Shown here piece by piece: positions 8,355 through 18,278 of a DNA stretch of 49,097 nt (position 1 is the first letter of the stretch; each line of letters starts with the position of its first letter). The position numbers were made by a program, and so were the translations under genes. A model generated the notes under the pieces. That model made no database searches. It was not told where the DNA came from and was given only the letters and a program-made list of their open reading frames with translations. This DNA is from a bacterium. GTDB lineage: Bacteria; UBP15; UBA6099; JAJRTR01. Location: the NCBI GenBank assembly GCA_024278215.1, contig JAJRTR010000103.1:1-49097 (forward strand), in the 5' to 3' direction.

Positions 8355-9425
8355 ATGAAAAACAAGACGATACTTATACTCGCAGTAGCTTTCTTCGCAA
8401 TGCTCGCGGCATACTACATTATGGAAAAACCGGAAACCGACATATACAAAAAGTCGGAAGCGCAGGTGAAACCGCTGTTCGGCAATATCAACGCCGACGA
8501 CATTGCTAAAATCACAATCGCCGCGAAAAACAACAATACCACACTTGTCAAATCCGACAAAGGTTGGGTTGTGAAAGAGGAAAACAACTTCCCGGCAAAT
8601 AAAGATTTGATCGACAAGATCGTCAAGTCGATACCCGCGATGACCGACGAGGAAATCGCATCCGACAACCCCGAAAACGCGGCGCTCTATAAAGTTGATA
8701 AAGATAACGCTGTGCATGTGCAGGTGTTCAACAGCAAAGATAAGGTTATAGCAGATTACTATGTCGGCAAAAACGGCACGGGGAGAACCAGCTACGTGCG
8801 GGCGGAAGGCTCGGACGTCGTGACGCTCCAGAAAGATGTTTTCAGATATCAATACGACAAATCGCCAAAAGCATGGCGGAACAGATCGATAGTGAAATTC
8901 GACGCGGAAAAGGTACAAAGAATAGAGATCACGCGCCCCGATGCCGCTCCGGACACTCCACTCGCCGAAGCCGCGGGCGGTGCCACACAGACTGTCGTCA
9001 TAAGGAAAAACGGAGAAGGCACATGGGAAATGACCGAGCCTGAATTCAGGACAGGCAAAAAAGCCGCGATACAGAACCTTGTACGCACATTCTCGAACCT
9101 CACAGCAAGTGATGTGCCCCCTCAGGATGCCGAAAACACGGGACTCGACGAGCCTTACATCACCGGCAAAGTTGTGCTCGAAGGCGGCACAGAACATGAA
9201 ATACTGATAGGCGCGAAAAAGGAAGGCACGAACAATTATTTCGCACGCAGCGCGGATTCCGACCTGCTGTATCTCATCGCAAAATATCAGGTGGACATAT
9301 TCAGGAAAAAACTCGACGATCTTGGCAACGTGCCTGAACAGAAACCGGTAACCGATTCCGAATCGGGGACCGGCTCCGGGGAACCCCCGGTTGTCCCGGA
9401 TGCCGCACCCCAGGCTCAAGACTAA
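8355..9425 (+). CDS. DUF4340 domain-containing protein
   Basis: A 356-aa protein with an N-terminal membrane anchor (ILILAVAFFAMLAAYYIM) and a periplasmic DUF4340 region, seen in the repeated 'ITI...KGWVVKEE...' and 'IEITRP...GTWEMTEPE' units. The C-terminal 30 residues are Pro/Glu/Gly-rich and likely disordered. DUF4340 proteins are regularly encoded next to GldG-like exporters, as here, which argues for a shared envelope function; no biochemical role is established to my knowledge. The gene ends the operon, about 110 bp before a clear terminator. Confidence 0.87.
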   Translation: MKNKTILILAVAFFAMLAAYYIMEKPETDIYKKSEAQVKPLFGNINADDIAKITIAAKNNNTTLVKSDKGWVVKEENNFPANKDLIDKIVKSIPAMTDEEIASDNPENAALYKVDKDNAVHVQVFNSKDKVIADYYVGKNGTGRTSYVRAEGSDVVTLQKDVFRYQYDKSPKAWRNRSIVKFDAEKVQRIEITRPDAAPDTPLAEAAGGATQTVVIRKNGEGTWEMTEPEFRTGKKAAIQNLVRTFSNLTASDVPPQDAENTGLDEPYITGKVVLEGGTEHEILIGAKKEGTNNYFARSADSDLLYLIAKYQVDIFRKKLDDLGNVPEQKPVTDSESGTGSGEPPVVPDAAPQAQD

Positions 9426-9536
9426 CTTTTTCATGACTTTCGGAGTTGATGGATTCGATGCGGAAAAAGTGTAGTAATAGAGAGGAATATCAGGACAGTA
9501 GTTGGGGCTTACGCCTCTGGGTCAAAAAAACCGAAC

Positions 9537-9571
9537 AAAAAAGCCCCCTCGCATCCGAGGAGGCTTTTTTT
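9537..9571. terminator. Bidirectional rho-independent terminator
   Basis: AAGCCCCCTCG pairs with CGAGGAGGCTT around CATC, with a run of A on the left and a run of T on the right. It lies between the convergent DUF4340 and thiolase genes and could stop transcription from both sides. Confidence 0.85.
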
Positions 9572-9676
9572 ATGGTGACTTTGCCTTAAATTTGCAATGT
9601 CATATATTGCCCCGGACCGGCGTCGGCCCGTGACAATGATGAATTGATCGTGTGTTAACAGCTTCGATTCGCGTGC

Positions 9677-10855
9677 TCAGTACTTCTCGCGCTCGAAGAG
9701 GCCCGCCGCGCCCATGCCGCCGCCTATGCACATCGAGACAATGCCCCACTGCTTGTCGTAGTCTTTCAGTTCATAGAGCAACTGGTTGGTGAGCTTGGCA
9801 CCCGTGCAGCCCAGCGGGTGTCCGAGTGCGACGGCACCGCCGTGCACGTTTACACGGTCCATGTGTTTGTCATAGAGACCGAGTTCGCGAAGACAATAGC
9901 GTGCCTGTGAGGCGAACGCTTCGTTGACTTCGTAGTAGTCGATGTCCGTGATGTCTTTGCTTGTAGCTTTGAGCAGTTTGCGGATCGAGTAGAGAGGTCC
10001 TACGCCCATTTCGTCGGGGTGCGTACCTATGGTCGAGTACCAGCGGAAAGTCGCCATGGGCTTGCATCCAAGCTCTTTCGCCTTTTCCTTGCTCATCACG
10101 AGGACAGCGGCCGCGCCATCGTTCATGGGCGACGAATTGCCTGCTGTGACTGATCCGCCTTTTTTAAAGACGGTGCGAAGTTTAGCGAGACCTTCGACAG
10201 TTGTGTTGTAACGCGGGGCTTCGTCTGTGTCGAACACGACTTCTTTCCAGCCCGCGCCGTCTGCCACACGCGCATTCACGGGAACGATCTGTTCCTTGAA
10301 CTTACCGCCTTCGATGGCGGCTTTGGCCTTCATCTGACTATCGTAAGCGAATTCGTCCTGCATCTCACGTGTGATCCCGTAGCGTGAGGCTACGTTCTCG
10401 GCAGTGATGCCCATGGGGCAGTATGCCGCCGGGAAATCCGTGGCCAGTTTCAGATTGAGCTCCGGGATGTATCCGCCCATGGGAACCATGGTCATGGATT
10501 CGGTGCCGCCCGCGAGGACAACATCGTTCCAGCCCGCCATGACTCTTTCGGCGGCTATCGCTATCGACTCCAGACCGGATGAGCAGAATCTGTTGACGGT
10601 CAGGGCCGCCACTTCAATCGGCATATCCGCGGCGAATGTCGCGATACGCGCTATATTCATACCGAGCGATGCTTCGGGCATCGCGCAGCCGAGGATAACG
10701 TCTTCGACATCCGATTTTTTTATCTCGGCCCTGTCAATGACTTCATTTATGACAATTGCGGCCAGATCGTCGGCTCGCATATTGGCAAGCGTGCCGCGCT
10801 TGGCGCGTCCGATGGCTGTTCGGGCCGCGGCTACTATGACTGCTTCTTTCGCCAT
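9677..10855 (-). CDS. fadA: Acetyl-CoA acyltransferase (thiolase)
   Basis: A thiolase that cleaves 3-ketoacyl-CoA to acetyl-CoA and a shortened acyl-CoA, the last step of beta-oxidation. The 392 aa are the usual length. The catalytic residues are in place: nucleophile Cys91 in RFCSSGLE, His346 in GHPLG and Cys376 in SMCIGGGMG. A GGAGGA site precedes the ATG. It lies 116 bp downstream of the FadN-like gene on the same strand; such a pair usually forms one beta-oxidation operon. A biosynthetic acetoacetyl-CoA role is less likely given that partner. Confidence 0.93.
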   Translation of the reverse strand: MAKEAVIVAAARTAIGRAKRGTLANMRADDLAAIVINEVIDRAEIKKSDVEDVILGCAMPEASLGMNIARIATFAADMPIEVAALTVNRFCSSGLESIAIAAERVMAGWNDVVLAGGTESMTMVPMGGYIPELNLKLATDFPAAYCPMGITAENVASRYGITREMQDEFAYDSQMKAKAAIEGGKFKEQIVPVNARVADGAGWKEVVFDTDEAPRYNTTVEGLAKLRTVFKKGGSVTAGNSSPMNDGAAAVLVMSKEKAKELGCKPMATFRWYSTIGTHPDEMGVGPLYSIRKLLKATSKDITDIDYYEVNEAFASQARYCLRELGLYDKHMDRVNVHGGAVALGHPLGCTGAKLTNQLLYELKDYDKQWGIVSMCIGGGMGAAGLFEREKY

Positions 10856-10971
10856 TTCTATTCCTCCATTCTTTTTTCAATTTGTCATCAGTTGCGAAGC
10901 GGTTTGTTGAACTGCAACATGTGCTGCATGCGCTCCTGTGTCGGTTCCATGCCGCAAAGCGTTACAAATGC

Positions 10972-13377
10972 TTAGCGTTCGAGGTCGAGAATGTGCTGTT
11001 CATCTACTATCGCACCCTGCGGTATATCGCCGCCGGTGAGTACTTTGGCGACATAGTCGGAAACCACCACATCGTGATCCGTCATGAATTGTCCCTGGTG
11101 CATAGTCCATATAGCGTTCTTGAAAGCTGCGTAGTACTGGTGACCCGCCATTTTGATGTCGTCGCGCGGGCTCTTGCGGTTGTAGCCGGCCCTGTACATC
11201 CCGAGCACCATTTGTTTGGCGTCGCCCAGCAGGTAATCCCTGTTAAGGGTGATTTTATCTGTCGGTCTGATGATGTCCATCTCCACCGCTTCCACCGCGT
11301 TCATGGCAACCTTCGCCATCGCGATGTTCTCGAATGCCTTGCGCACATTAAAGAATGTGGAAGGAACATGCGGGTTGCGCAGTGTCGCTTCAAGATTGCG
11401 AATCAGATACTCTTTGCAGCCGCCGCCCGCGGGTATGACACCCACGCCGACTTCCACGAGTCCGATGTACGTCTCAGCCGCCGCGCACATTGCATCTCCG
11501 TGCATTGCCACTTCGCAGCCGCCGCCCAGCGTCATCCCAACAGGTGCCGTAACCACCGGGAACGGCGCATACTTGATTTTCATGTTCGCATTCTGGAGTC
11601 CGGCGACTGCTTTCTCAAGCATGTCCCACTGTTTGCTCCTTGCGCCCATGAGGATCATCATCAGGTTGGCGCCGACCGAGAAATTCTTCTTTTCGTTGCC
11701 CACAACCAGACCGTAAAGGCCCTGTTCCTGGACAACATCAACAGCCTTGTCAAGCAGTTCGATAACATCGTCGTCGACCGGGTTCATGTCCTTGTAGCTG
11801 TGGAATTCGAGGAGCCCGACATTGTCGCCCATATCATATATGGTCGCGCCTGCGCGGCGGAGCATGATGTTGCCCCTGTCCTTCAGGTCGGCGATCTCGA
11901 CTTTCATCGCGGCCGGGTCGGTGATGTAATAGACGGCGTCCACAGTGCGCTGCGCGAGGCCGTCAACATCGACTTCCAGCGATGTCTTCGGCACTTCCTT
12001 ATATGTGAAGTCCGCCGCGTCGAGATATAGATTTTTAAGTCCGTCTTTTTTATAGAAACCACCTTTTCTGGCGGCCATATCAAGCAGTTTCGGCACTTCG
12101 AGTCCATCTGCCTTTATTCTCTTGACGAGTTCCTTCGCGCCTATTGCATCGGCTGTTTCAAATGGGCCTTCTTCCCAGTTGAAACCCCATTTCATGCCGT
12201 TGTCGAGGTTGACTATATCGTCGCATATTTCAGGTATCTTGTTGCACGAATAGATGGTAACATCGCGCACGACTTTCCAGCCGAGTTCGGCGGCTTTGTC
12301 GTCGCCTGCAATGAGTTTCGCGACCTTTTCGCCCGGTGTTTTACCCTTTTTAGCGGCCTTCACCGAGTCGAACTTCGGCTTCGTGCTCTCGACATATTCC
12401 ATCGTGTTGTAGTCGAGCACAAAGTACTTCTTTTTGCCGTCTACTTTTTCCTTCTTATAGAAGCCCTGCTTCGTCTTGTTGCCGAGCCACCCGTTTTCCA
12501 CCATCTTTTCCATCCACTCGGGCGGAAGGAAGACATCGCGTTCCGGGTCGTCGGGGCATCCGTCATAGACACCCATGGACACATGCTTGAAAGTGTCGAG
12601 TCCGACAAGATCGGCGGTGCGGAAAGCAGCACTCTTTGGGCGGCCCATCGGCTCGCCGGCGATAGCGTCGATCTCGTCTATTCGCAGCCCCATATCCATC
12701 ATGTGCTTGACGGTATCCATGATCGCGTACACACCGATGCGGTTGGCCACGAAATTAGGCGTGTCCTTGCCGTATACAATACCTTTGCCGAGCACACGTT
12801 CTCCGAATCCGGCCAGATCGGTCACTATCGACTCGTCTGTGTCTTCGCCCACTATGAACTCGAGGAGTTTCATGTGGCGAACCGGGTTGAAGAAGTGAGT
12901 GACGAAAAAATGCTTCTTCATCTCGGCGGGCATGTCGGCCGACATGTCCTTGATTGGCAGTCCGGACGTGTTCGACGTAACGATGATTCCGGGCTTCCAG
13001 TATTTCGCGACCTGATCGAAAACAATCTTCTTGATTTTAAGGCTCTCCACGACGACTTCGATCACCCAGTCACACTCGGCGATCTTTTCCATATCATCTT
13101 CGAAGTTGCCTACTTCGATGAGCTTGGCGTTCTTTTTCACATATAGCGGCGCCATGGGCTGTTTTGCCTTGATGGCGATATTCAACGCATTCTGTGAAAG
13201 TCTGTTGCGAAACGCCGGGTCAGTTTCTTTAACACCTTTTTTCTTGTCCTCGTCCGTAAGCTTCGGCACGATATCCAGCATAATGCTTGGTATACCGCAG
13301 TTGGCCAGATGGCACGCTATGGCGCACCCCATGACCCCGGAACCGAGAACAGCAGCTTTTTTAATGTCCCTGCTCAT
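10972..13377 (-). CDS. 3-hydroxyacyl-CoA dehydrogenase/enoyl-CoA hydratase, FadN-like
   Basis: A bifunctional beta-oxidation enzyme of 801 aa that hydrates enoyl-CoA and oxidises 3-hydroxyacyl-CoA with NAD. The dehydrogenase comes first: GSGVMG nucleotide-binding loop at residues 12-17 and the HFFNPVRHMKLLE motif. The crotonase domain occupies about the last 270 residues, with the oxyanion-hole segments NFSVGANL and TLGGGCEVAMHGD and the acidic GLVEVGVGVIPAGGG loop. This order matches Bacillus FadN rather than E. coli FadB. A GGGGGT site sits before the ATG. Downstream is the thiolase; the pair would serve fatty-acid breakdown together with an acyl-CoA dehydrogenase such as the one at 1610. 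Confidence 0.92.
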   Translation of the reverse strand: MSRDIKKAAVLGSGVMGCAIACHLANCGIPSIMLDIVPKLTDEDKKKGVKETDPAFRNRLSQNALNIAIKAKQPMAPLYVKKNAKLIEVGNFEDDMEKIAECDWVIEVVVESLKIKKIVFDQVAKYWKPGIIVTSNTSGLPIKDMSADMPAEMKKHFFVTHFFNPVRHMKLLEFIVGEDTDESIVTDLAGFGERVLGKGIVYGKDTPNFVANRIGVYAIMDTVKHMMDMGLRIDEIDAIAGEPMGRPKSAAFRTADLVGLDTFKHVSMGVYDGCPDDPERDVFLPPEWMEKMVENGWLGNKTKQGFYKKEKVDGKKKYFVLDYNTMEYVESTKPKFDSVKAAKKGKTPGEKVAKLIAGDDKAAELGWKVVRDVTIYSCNKIPEICDDIVNLDNGMKWGFNWEEGPFETADAIGAKELVKRIKADGLEVPKLLDMAARKGGFYKKDGLKNLYLDAADFTYKEVPKTSLEVDVDGLAQRTVDAVYYITDPAAMKVEIADLKDRGNIMLRRAGATIYDMGDNVGLLEFHSYKDMNPVDDDVIELLDKAVDVVQEQGLYGLVVGNEKKNFSVGANLMMILMGARSKQWDMLEKAVAGLQNANMKIKYAPFPVVTAPVGMTLGGGCEVAMHGDAMCAAAETYIGLVEVGVGVIPAGGGCKEYLIRNLEATLRNPHVPSTFFNVRKAFENIAMAKVAMNAVEAVEMDIIRPTDKITLNRDYLLGDAKQMVLGMYRAGYNRKSPRDDIKMAGHQYYAAFKNAIWTMHQGQFMTDHDVVVSDYVAKVLTGGDIPQGAIVDEQHILDLER

Positions 13378-13527
13378 TTATACCCCCTTTTGCGTTATTT
13401 GGCTTTTTCTTCCGCCTTACAAACTTCTTACCAGTCAATGCGATAAGAAACTTGTCACACGTACAGAATCATCATTCTATCATTAACAGGTACAAATTTT
13501 CAATGACACAATTAAATATATCCGGTG

Positions 13528-13605
13528 GAGCGAATTTCAATATATATGTTCGTGGCGAGGTCAAGAGAAATTGTTCGGAGCGAGGTGTAAGGGAATATTC
13601 TCACC
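13528..13605 (+). repeat. Family 1 element, decayed left half (copy c)
   Basis: The stretch GGAGCGAATTTCAATATA, then ATGTTCGTGGCGAGGTCAAG and AAATTGTTCGGAGCGAGG, matches the left half of the family 1 consensus with many changes. The right half is not recognisable, so this is a remnant. Confidence 0.65.
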
Positions 13606-13703
13606 AATGGGAAATGCGGCGATCCCGCCCTCATACTTTTACGATTTTCTGATCTGATGTCCCCGGGAATCCGATGATTTCTGTAAAAACGCACAGGATT
13701 CAG

Positions 13704-13726
13704 CCCGCATATTCCACCAATGCGGG
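13704..13726 (+). repeat. Family 2 end hairpin, isolated
   Basis: CCCGCAT and ATGCGGG flank the loop ATTCCACCA, almost the same as the left-end hairpin of the full family 2 copies at 31374 and 37468. The rest of the element is missing or decayed. Confidence 0.6.
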
Positions 13727-13760
13727 TTAGTAGAAAAACGAGACTCCCACCGCTCCTCTC

Positions 13761-13790
13761 TTTACTCTGCAAACAACACAAGCTTATAAT
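13761..13790 (+). promoter_or_regulatory. Probable glnS promoter
   Basis: TTTACT (13761-13766) and a perfect TATAAT (13785-13790) are separated by 18 bp and lie about 50 bp before the glnS start. The -35 matches consensus at four of six positions. Confidence 0.4.
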
Positions 13791-13839
13791 ATCATTTGCC
13801 TTTGCCTTTGGATATTACAAAAAGACTGGATAATATGAG

Positions 13840-15525
13840 ATGACAAAAACGCCGGGACCGGATTTTATCAGGACGATTGTCGAAGAAGACATGAAAACGA
13901 ATAAATGGAACGGGCGCATTGCCACACGCTTCCCGCCCGAGCCCAACGGCTATCTGCACATCGGCCACGCTAAAAGCATCTGCCTCAATTTCGGTATCGC
14001 AAAGCAGTATGACGGCGAGTGCCATCTGCGGTTCGACGACACCAACCCCGCAAAGGAAGAACAGGAATATATCGACTCGATTAAAGATAACGTTCGGTGG
14101 CTGGGTTTCGACTGGGGTGAACATGAATATTATACATCTTCATATTTCGACCGCCTCTACGAATGGGCGGTGCGCCTGATTGAAAGCGGCGACGCTTATG
14201 TTTGCGATCTTGACGCGGAGCAGATAAAGGAATACAGGGGCACACTCACCGAACCAGGCAGAAACAGCCCTTGCAGGGACCGGTCTGTCGAAGAAAATCT
14301 CGCGCTTTTTGAAAAAATGAAGGCCGGCGAATTCGACGAAGGTTCTCACGTGCTGCGAGCGAAAATTGATATGTCGTCGCCGAATATCAACATGCGCGAC
14401 CCCGTTATGTACCGCATCATAAAGGCGAATCATCCGCGAACCGGCGGCAAATGGTGCATCTATCCCACTTATGACTTCGCGCACGGGCAGTCTGATTCCA
14501 TCGAGCGAATCACACATTCGATATGCACGCTCGAATTCGAAGACCACAGGCCGCTCTACGACTGGTATCTCGACAAACTCGGCGAACATCATCCTCGCCA
14601 GATCGAGTTCGCACGCCTTAACATAACATACACGTTGCTCAGCAAGCGCAGATTAATAACACTTGTCGAAGAAGGACACGTCGACGGCTGGGACGACCCG
14701 CGAATGCCGACAATCTCGGGCCTGCGCAGGCGCGGCTTCACTCCCGAATCTATAAGGGATTTCTGCCGCCGCATCGGTGTCGCGAAATCCGATAACACTA
14801 TCGAGATAGAGTATCTCGAACACTGCCTGCGCGAAGACCTCAACAAACGTGCACAGCGTGTGATGGTCGTGCTCAACCCGCTTAAAGTTGTCATCGAGAA
14901 CTATCCGGACGACCTCGAAGAGGAATTCGATGCGGTAAATAATCCTGAAGATGAAGTGATGGGCACGCGCAAAGTACCGTTTTCTAAGGAACTATATATC
15001 GAGCGCGACGATTTCATGGAGGACCCTCCGCGAAAGTTTTTCCGGCTCGCCCCCGGTCGTGAAGTGCGGTTGCGCTACGCTTATTTCATCAGATGCACCG
15101 ACGTTGTTAAAGATGACGCGACTGGTGAGATAAAAGAGTTGATATGCACCTATGATCCGCTGACCCGCGGCGGCGACGCACCCGACGGCAGAAGAGTGAA
15201 AGGCACACTTCACTGGGTATCCGCCCGCCATGCGAAAACGTGCGAAGTCCGGCTCTACGACAGGCTGTTCACAAAACTCAATCCGGCACGCGGCAAAAGA
15301 GGCCGCGACTGGCGCACCAACATCAACCCGGATTCCGTCGTAATCCTGAATAATTGCAAAATGGAACCATTCATCGAGTGCATGAAACGTTTTGATAATA
15401 TTCAGTTTGAAAGAACAGGATATTTCTGTGTCGACCCCGACACCACGCCCGAAAAGTTCGTCTTCAACCGCACCGTCTCACTTCGCGACTCGTGGGCGAA
15501 AATCCAGAAATCTCAGAAAAAGTAA
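13840..15525 (+). CDS. glnS: Glutaminyl-tRNA synthetase
   Basis: A class I synthetase that charges tRNA-Gln directly with glutamine. The 561-aa length fits GlnRS. The N-terminal [10 protein letters not shown] segment precedes [16 protein letters not shown], with HIGH at residues 40-43 and a VMSKR-type loop (LLSKRR) near residue 268. The C-terminal anticodon-binding beta-barrels are present ([29 protein letters not shown]). GlnRS rather than GluRS reads from [17 protein letters not shown] and the C-terminal barrels. Many bacteria instead use the GatCAB transamidation route, so a dedicated GlnRS suggests either a lineage that gained it or one of those that keep it. The ribosome-binding site is weak. 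Confidence 0.95.
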   Translation: MTKTPGPDFIRTIVEEDMKTNKWNGRIATRFPPEPNGYLHIGHAKSICLNFGIAKQYDGECHLRFDDTNPAKEEQEYIDSIKDNVRWLGFDWGEHEYYTSSYFDRLYEWAVRLIESGDAYVCDLDAEQIKEYRGTLTEPGRNSPCRDRSVEENLALFEKMKAGEFDEGSHVLRAKIDMSSPNINMRDPVMYRIIKANHPRTGGKWCIYPTYDFAHGQSDSIERITHSICTLEFEDHRPLYDWYLDKLGEHHPRQIEFARLNITYTLLSKRRLITLVEEGHVDGWDDPRMPTISGLRRRGFTPESIRDFCRRIGVAKSDNTIEIEYLEHCLREDLNKRAQRVMVVLNPLKVVIENYPDDLEEEFDAVNNPEDEVMGTRKVPFSKELYIERDDFMEDPPRKFFRLAPGREVRLRYAYFIRCTDVVKDDATGEIKELICTYDPLTRGGDAPDGRRVKGTLHWVSARHAKTCEVRLYDRLFTKLNPARGKRGRDWRTNINPDSVVILNNCKMEPFIECMKRFDNIQFERTGYFCVDPDTTPEKFVFNRTVSLRDSWAKIQKSQKK

Positions 15526-15543
15526 AGCGGCAATGTGCTTTTC

Positions 15544-15567
15544 GTTCTCGCTCCCGGGGGCGAGAAC
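15544..15567. terminator. Strong hairpin between convergent genes
   Basis: GTTCTCGC and GCGAGAAC form a perfect 8-bp stem enclosing a further CCCGGG palindrome. It sits in the 47-bp gap between glnS and the convergent ABC-F gene. There is no long T-run on either side, so it may slow or end transcription in both directions without being a classical terminator. Confidence 0.5.
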
Positions 15568-15572
15568 AGCCC

Positions 15573-17552
15573 CTAAAGTCCGGGGAATTCTTTTCGATCA
15601 AAATCCTTTTCGAGCCCGGCAAGTTCGTTCGATCTCATTTCCCATTCATCATAAAGCGATTCCAATTTATTGTTAATGTGTTTGAGTTTACCGGGCAGCG
15701 ATTTAGTCTTTTCCTGGTCGTTATATGTCGCGGGATCTGCAAGCTCCGATTCTATTGTTCCCGCGCTGTCTTCGAGCAGGGCGATCTCCTCTTCGATCCC
15801 GGCGATTCTGTTGCGAATCGGATTCAGGGCTTTCGCCCGCTCGGCGACAAACTTCGCACGTTCGCGGCGCACATCCTTTCTCGATAATGTTTTGTCTCCG
15901 TTTTTGTTGCTTTCGTCATCATCTCGCGCCCTGCCCTCTTCAGCGGCCTGCTCCCTCAATTTTTTCTGTTCTTTGTAATCTTCATAATTTCCGATATATT
16001 CCTCGTAGCCGCCCGGCACTATCTCTATGATTCTCGTTGCAAGATTATTTATGAAATACCTGTCGTGGGAGACGAAACATATTGTGCCGTCGTAGTTAAG
16101 AAAAACGTCTTCAAGCATTCGGCGCGACTGTGGATCAAGATGGTTTGTCGGCTCGTCCAGCAGCAGTAGATTAGCGGGATTCGCCATCATCTTCGCGAAT
16201 AGGAGTCTGCTCTTTTCGCCGCCGCTGAGCATGCAGACTTTCTTTTCCACATCGTCGCCGGAAAAGAGGAAGACACCGAGTATGCCCCTGATGTTTCCAT
16301 CGAAGCCCGCGCCGCACGAGCGTTGCGCTTCACACAATACCGTATTGTCGGGCGAAAGCAGTTCGTATTGATCCTGCGAAAAATAGCTGAAGGATACTTT
16401 GTGCCCGAGTTTTCTGACTCCCTCGAAATCGGTTCTGCCGGCCATTACGCGCATAAGAGTGGTTTTCCCAAGTCCGTTCGCGCCGATAATTCCTACCCTG
16501 TCGCCCCGGTTTACTGTGATGTTTATGCCTTTTAAAACTTCGTGGTCGCCATAAGATTTGCCGACATCCTTAAGCTGGAGAACAACCTTTCCGCTCTTTT
16601 CTCGAGCCTTGAATTTAAAACTCAGATTGCGTTCCGCGCCGGGCAATTCGATGCGGTCTATCTTTTCGAGCATTTTTATCCTGCTCTGCACCTGTCGCGC
16701 CTTTGTCGCCTTATAGCGGAACCGCTCGATAAATCGCTCAGTGCTGCGTATCTCCCGCGCCTGATTTGCGAAACGATTTTTCAGGATCTCCAGCCGTTTC
16801 ACTTTTTCAACTTCGTAATATGAATAATTGCCGTCGTACAGTTCGAGTTTTTTCTGCGTAAACTCAGCGATGCGCCGCACCACTTTATCGAGAAAATACT
16901 GATCGTGCGAAATAATGATTACAGCACCGTCGAAAGTCTGAAGAAAGTTCTCGAACCAGATAATAGCAGGCAGATCGAGATGGTTTGTCGGCTCGTCGAG
17001 CATCAGTATTTCCGGGTCTCGCAGAAGGAGTCGCGCAAGAGCAACACGCATCTGCCACCCACCGCTGAATTCACTCATGTCACGCTCGAAATCCGATTCC
17101 GTGAAACCGAGTCCTGTCAGCACTCTCGCCGTTTCCGTCCTGAATGTGAAACCTCCACGCGTTTCGTATTCCATCTGTAGGTTGCCCACACGCTCGAGAA
17201 ACGCATCTCCGGCGGTTTCGTCTTCCCCGGCAGCAATCTTCCTGTTGAGTTTTTCTATTTTGTCTTCTATTTCTATGAGATCGTCGAAAGCCGCGAGTGC
17301 CGCATCGTATACAGAGCGCCCCTTCTCATAAATGCCGTCCTGTGGAAGACAGCCCGTTACGATGCCTTTTCTTCTCGATATTGTCCCGGAATAGCTACCT
17401 ATCTCGCCTTCGATAATTCGCAGGAGAGTAGTTTTTCCGGCACCGTTCGGCCCGACAATACCGATGCGGTCTCCCGGCCTGACATGCAGCGAAAGCCCCT
17501 CCATGAGCATCCGGCCGTCATAGCCGAAATGTATTTCGTTGAGTTGTATCAT
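15573..17552 (-). CDS. ABC-F family ATPase
   Basis: A soluble protein of 659 aa with two fused ABC ATPase domains and no membrane segments, of the ABC-F class that acts at the ribosome (translation factors, some antibiotic-resistance proteins). First domain: Walker A GPNGAGKTT (about residues 34-42), signature FSGGWQMRVALARLL, Walker B LMLDEPTNHLD. Second domain: GANGLGKTT, LSGGEKSRLLFAK and LLLLDEPTNHLD. The linker between them is basic and helical, and a charged coiled-coil tail of about 130 residues follows, as in Uup/YdiF-type members. The sequence does not show which ABC-F subgroup it belongs to, so no symbol is given. It is convergent with glnS. Confidence 0.92.
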   Translation of the reverse strand: MIQLNEIHFGYDGRMLMEGLSLHVRPGDRIGIVGPNGAGKTTLLRIIEGEIGSYSGTISRRKGIVTGCLPQDGIYEKGRSVYDAALAAFDDLIEIEDKIEKLNRKIAAGEDETAGDAFLERVGNLQMEYETRGGFTFRTETARVLTGLGFTESDFERDMSEFSGGWQMRVALARLLLRDPEILMLDEPTNHLDLPAIIWFENFLQTFDGAVIIISHDQYFLDKVVRRIAEFTQKKLELYDGNYSYYEVEKVKRLEILKNRFANQAREIRSTERFIERFRYKATKARQVQSRIKMLEKIDRIELPGAERNLSFKFKAREKSGKVVLQLKDVGKSYGDHEVLKGINITVNRGDRVGIIGANGLGKTTLMRVMAGRTDFEGVRKLGHKVSFSYFSQDQYELLSPDNTVLCEAQRSCGAGFDGNIRGILGVFLFSGDDVEKKVCMLSGGEKSRLLFAKMMANPANLLLLDEPTNHLDPQSRRMLEDVFLNYDGTICFVSHDRYFINNLATRIIEIVPGGYEEYIGNYEDYKEQKKLREQAAEEGRARDDDESNKNGDKTLSRKDVRRERAKFVAERAKALNPIRNRIAGIEEEIALLEDSAGTIESELADPATYNDQEKTKSLPGKLKHINNKLESLYDEWEMRSNELAGLEKDFDRKEFPGL

Positions 17553-17600
17553 TAACTGTTGCTTATCCTGTTTTCGTGTCGCTCCACATCAATTGATCCA

Positions 17601-18089
17601 TCAATCATCGCAGACGAAACGGTCGTCAGCCGAAGTTTCAGGCGCCGCGTGTGCCGCCTTTTCGATCCAGCCCGACTTTGTCACTTCGACCACATCGAAT
17701 CCCGGCACGTATGGTTTTATGTCGATAACCGGTGTGCCGTCCAGCATATCTGCACCTTTGAAATATATGACATTCCCGTCGACCTTCACGATATTGACGA
17801 TTGACAACCCTATCTGATTGGGCCGCCGCGGTGCCCTGACTGCGAATATGCCATGTTTCTCTTTGTCGAGAAACGGCTTCACTTTCAATTCATATCCCTT
17901 TGACAGGTGAAAATGGAAAAGGACATATATATGTGAAAAGCCGTCCAGGTCTCTCAAGCCTTCCTCATATTCCGGCAAAATCTCGATGCGCCCTTCACGG
18001 GCGCTGCATGTCGACTGAATAGGAGCACCCTGTCTCTGCTTTATATCCGAATGTATGTAACCTATCGGCCTGAAAACTATTTCGTCCAT
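17601..18089 (-). CDS. TsaA/TrmO-like tRNA N6-threonylcarbamoyladenosine methyltransferase
   Basis: A 162-aa single-domain protein of the TsaA/TrmO family (SAM-dependent methylation of t6A37 in some tRNAs; the E. coli member is TrmO). Family signatures are the start IVFRPIGYIHSD, the APIQS segment, LRDLDGFSHIYVLFHFH, and the GIFAVRAPRRPNQIGLS motif near the middle, followed by DMLDGTPVIDIKPYVP. A longer in-frame start at 18152 exists, but GGGAGG lies 9 bp before the ATG at 18089 and the conserved N-terminus begins there. It lacks the extra C-terminal domain found in E. coli TrmO, as do many short homologues. Downstream of it is the ABC-F gene, 48 bp away on the same strand. Confidence 0.87.
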   Translation of the reverse strand: MDEIVFRPIGYIHSDIKQRQGAPIQSTCSAREGRIEILPEYEEGLRDLDGFSHIYVLFHFHLSKGYELKVKPFLDKEKHGIFAVRAPRRPNQIGLSIVNIVKVDGNVIYFKGADMLDGTPVIDIKPYVPGFDVVEVTKSGWIEKAAHAAPETSADDRFVCDD

Positions 18090-18162
18090 CTCCGATTCCT
18101 CCCTTATCGAAAATTTATCTGGAATGTGGTGCAATCCCAAAAAGTTGATCAAGACTCATTTT

Positions 18163-18270
18163 AACAATACCGATTATCACAGGGCAATATGCGATAGGAG
18201 AGGCACGAAGCGCTTTATGATATTAAGTGAACGGTATTGCCGCTGCCCCGCATATTTCGCCAATGCCGGC
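18163..18270. repeat. Remnant of family 2/3 repeat element
   Basis: TTAACAATACCG (from 18162) and TTAAGTGAACGGTATTG (18223-18239) are inverted copies of the CAATACCG...CTTAA motif also seen beside family 2 copy 3 at 40.4-40.7 kb. Directly after it, CCCGCATATTTCGCCAATGC (from 18247) repeats the family 2 end hairpin. It looks like a shortened composite element between trmO and the SPOR gene. Confidence 0.55.
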
Positions 18271-18278
18271 TAAATTTC

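Larger units (their letters stand above)
13378..13839. other. Intergenic gap with repeat fragments
   Basis: The 462-bp gap between the divergent FadN-like gene and glnS contains a decayed family 1 fragment, a family 2 end hairpin and a probable glnS promoter, each listed separately. I see no further gene. Confidence 0.6.

Noticed and set aside
7725-9434. Antisense frame of 569 codons across the GldG-like and DUF4340 genes
   Set aside because: It spans two real genes on the other strand and has the Cys/Phe/His-rich composition of a shadow frame.
10882-12030. Forward frame of 382 codons opposite the FadN-like gene
   Set aside because: The sequence is rich in His/Arg/Cys without any domain, and the opposite strand encodes a complete enzyme.
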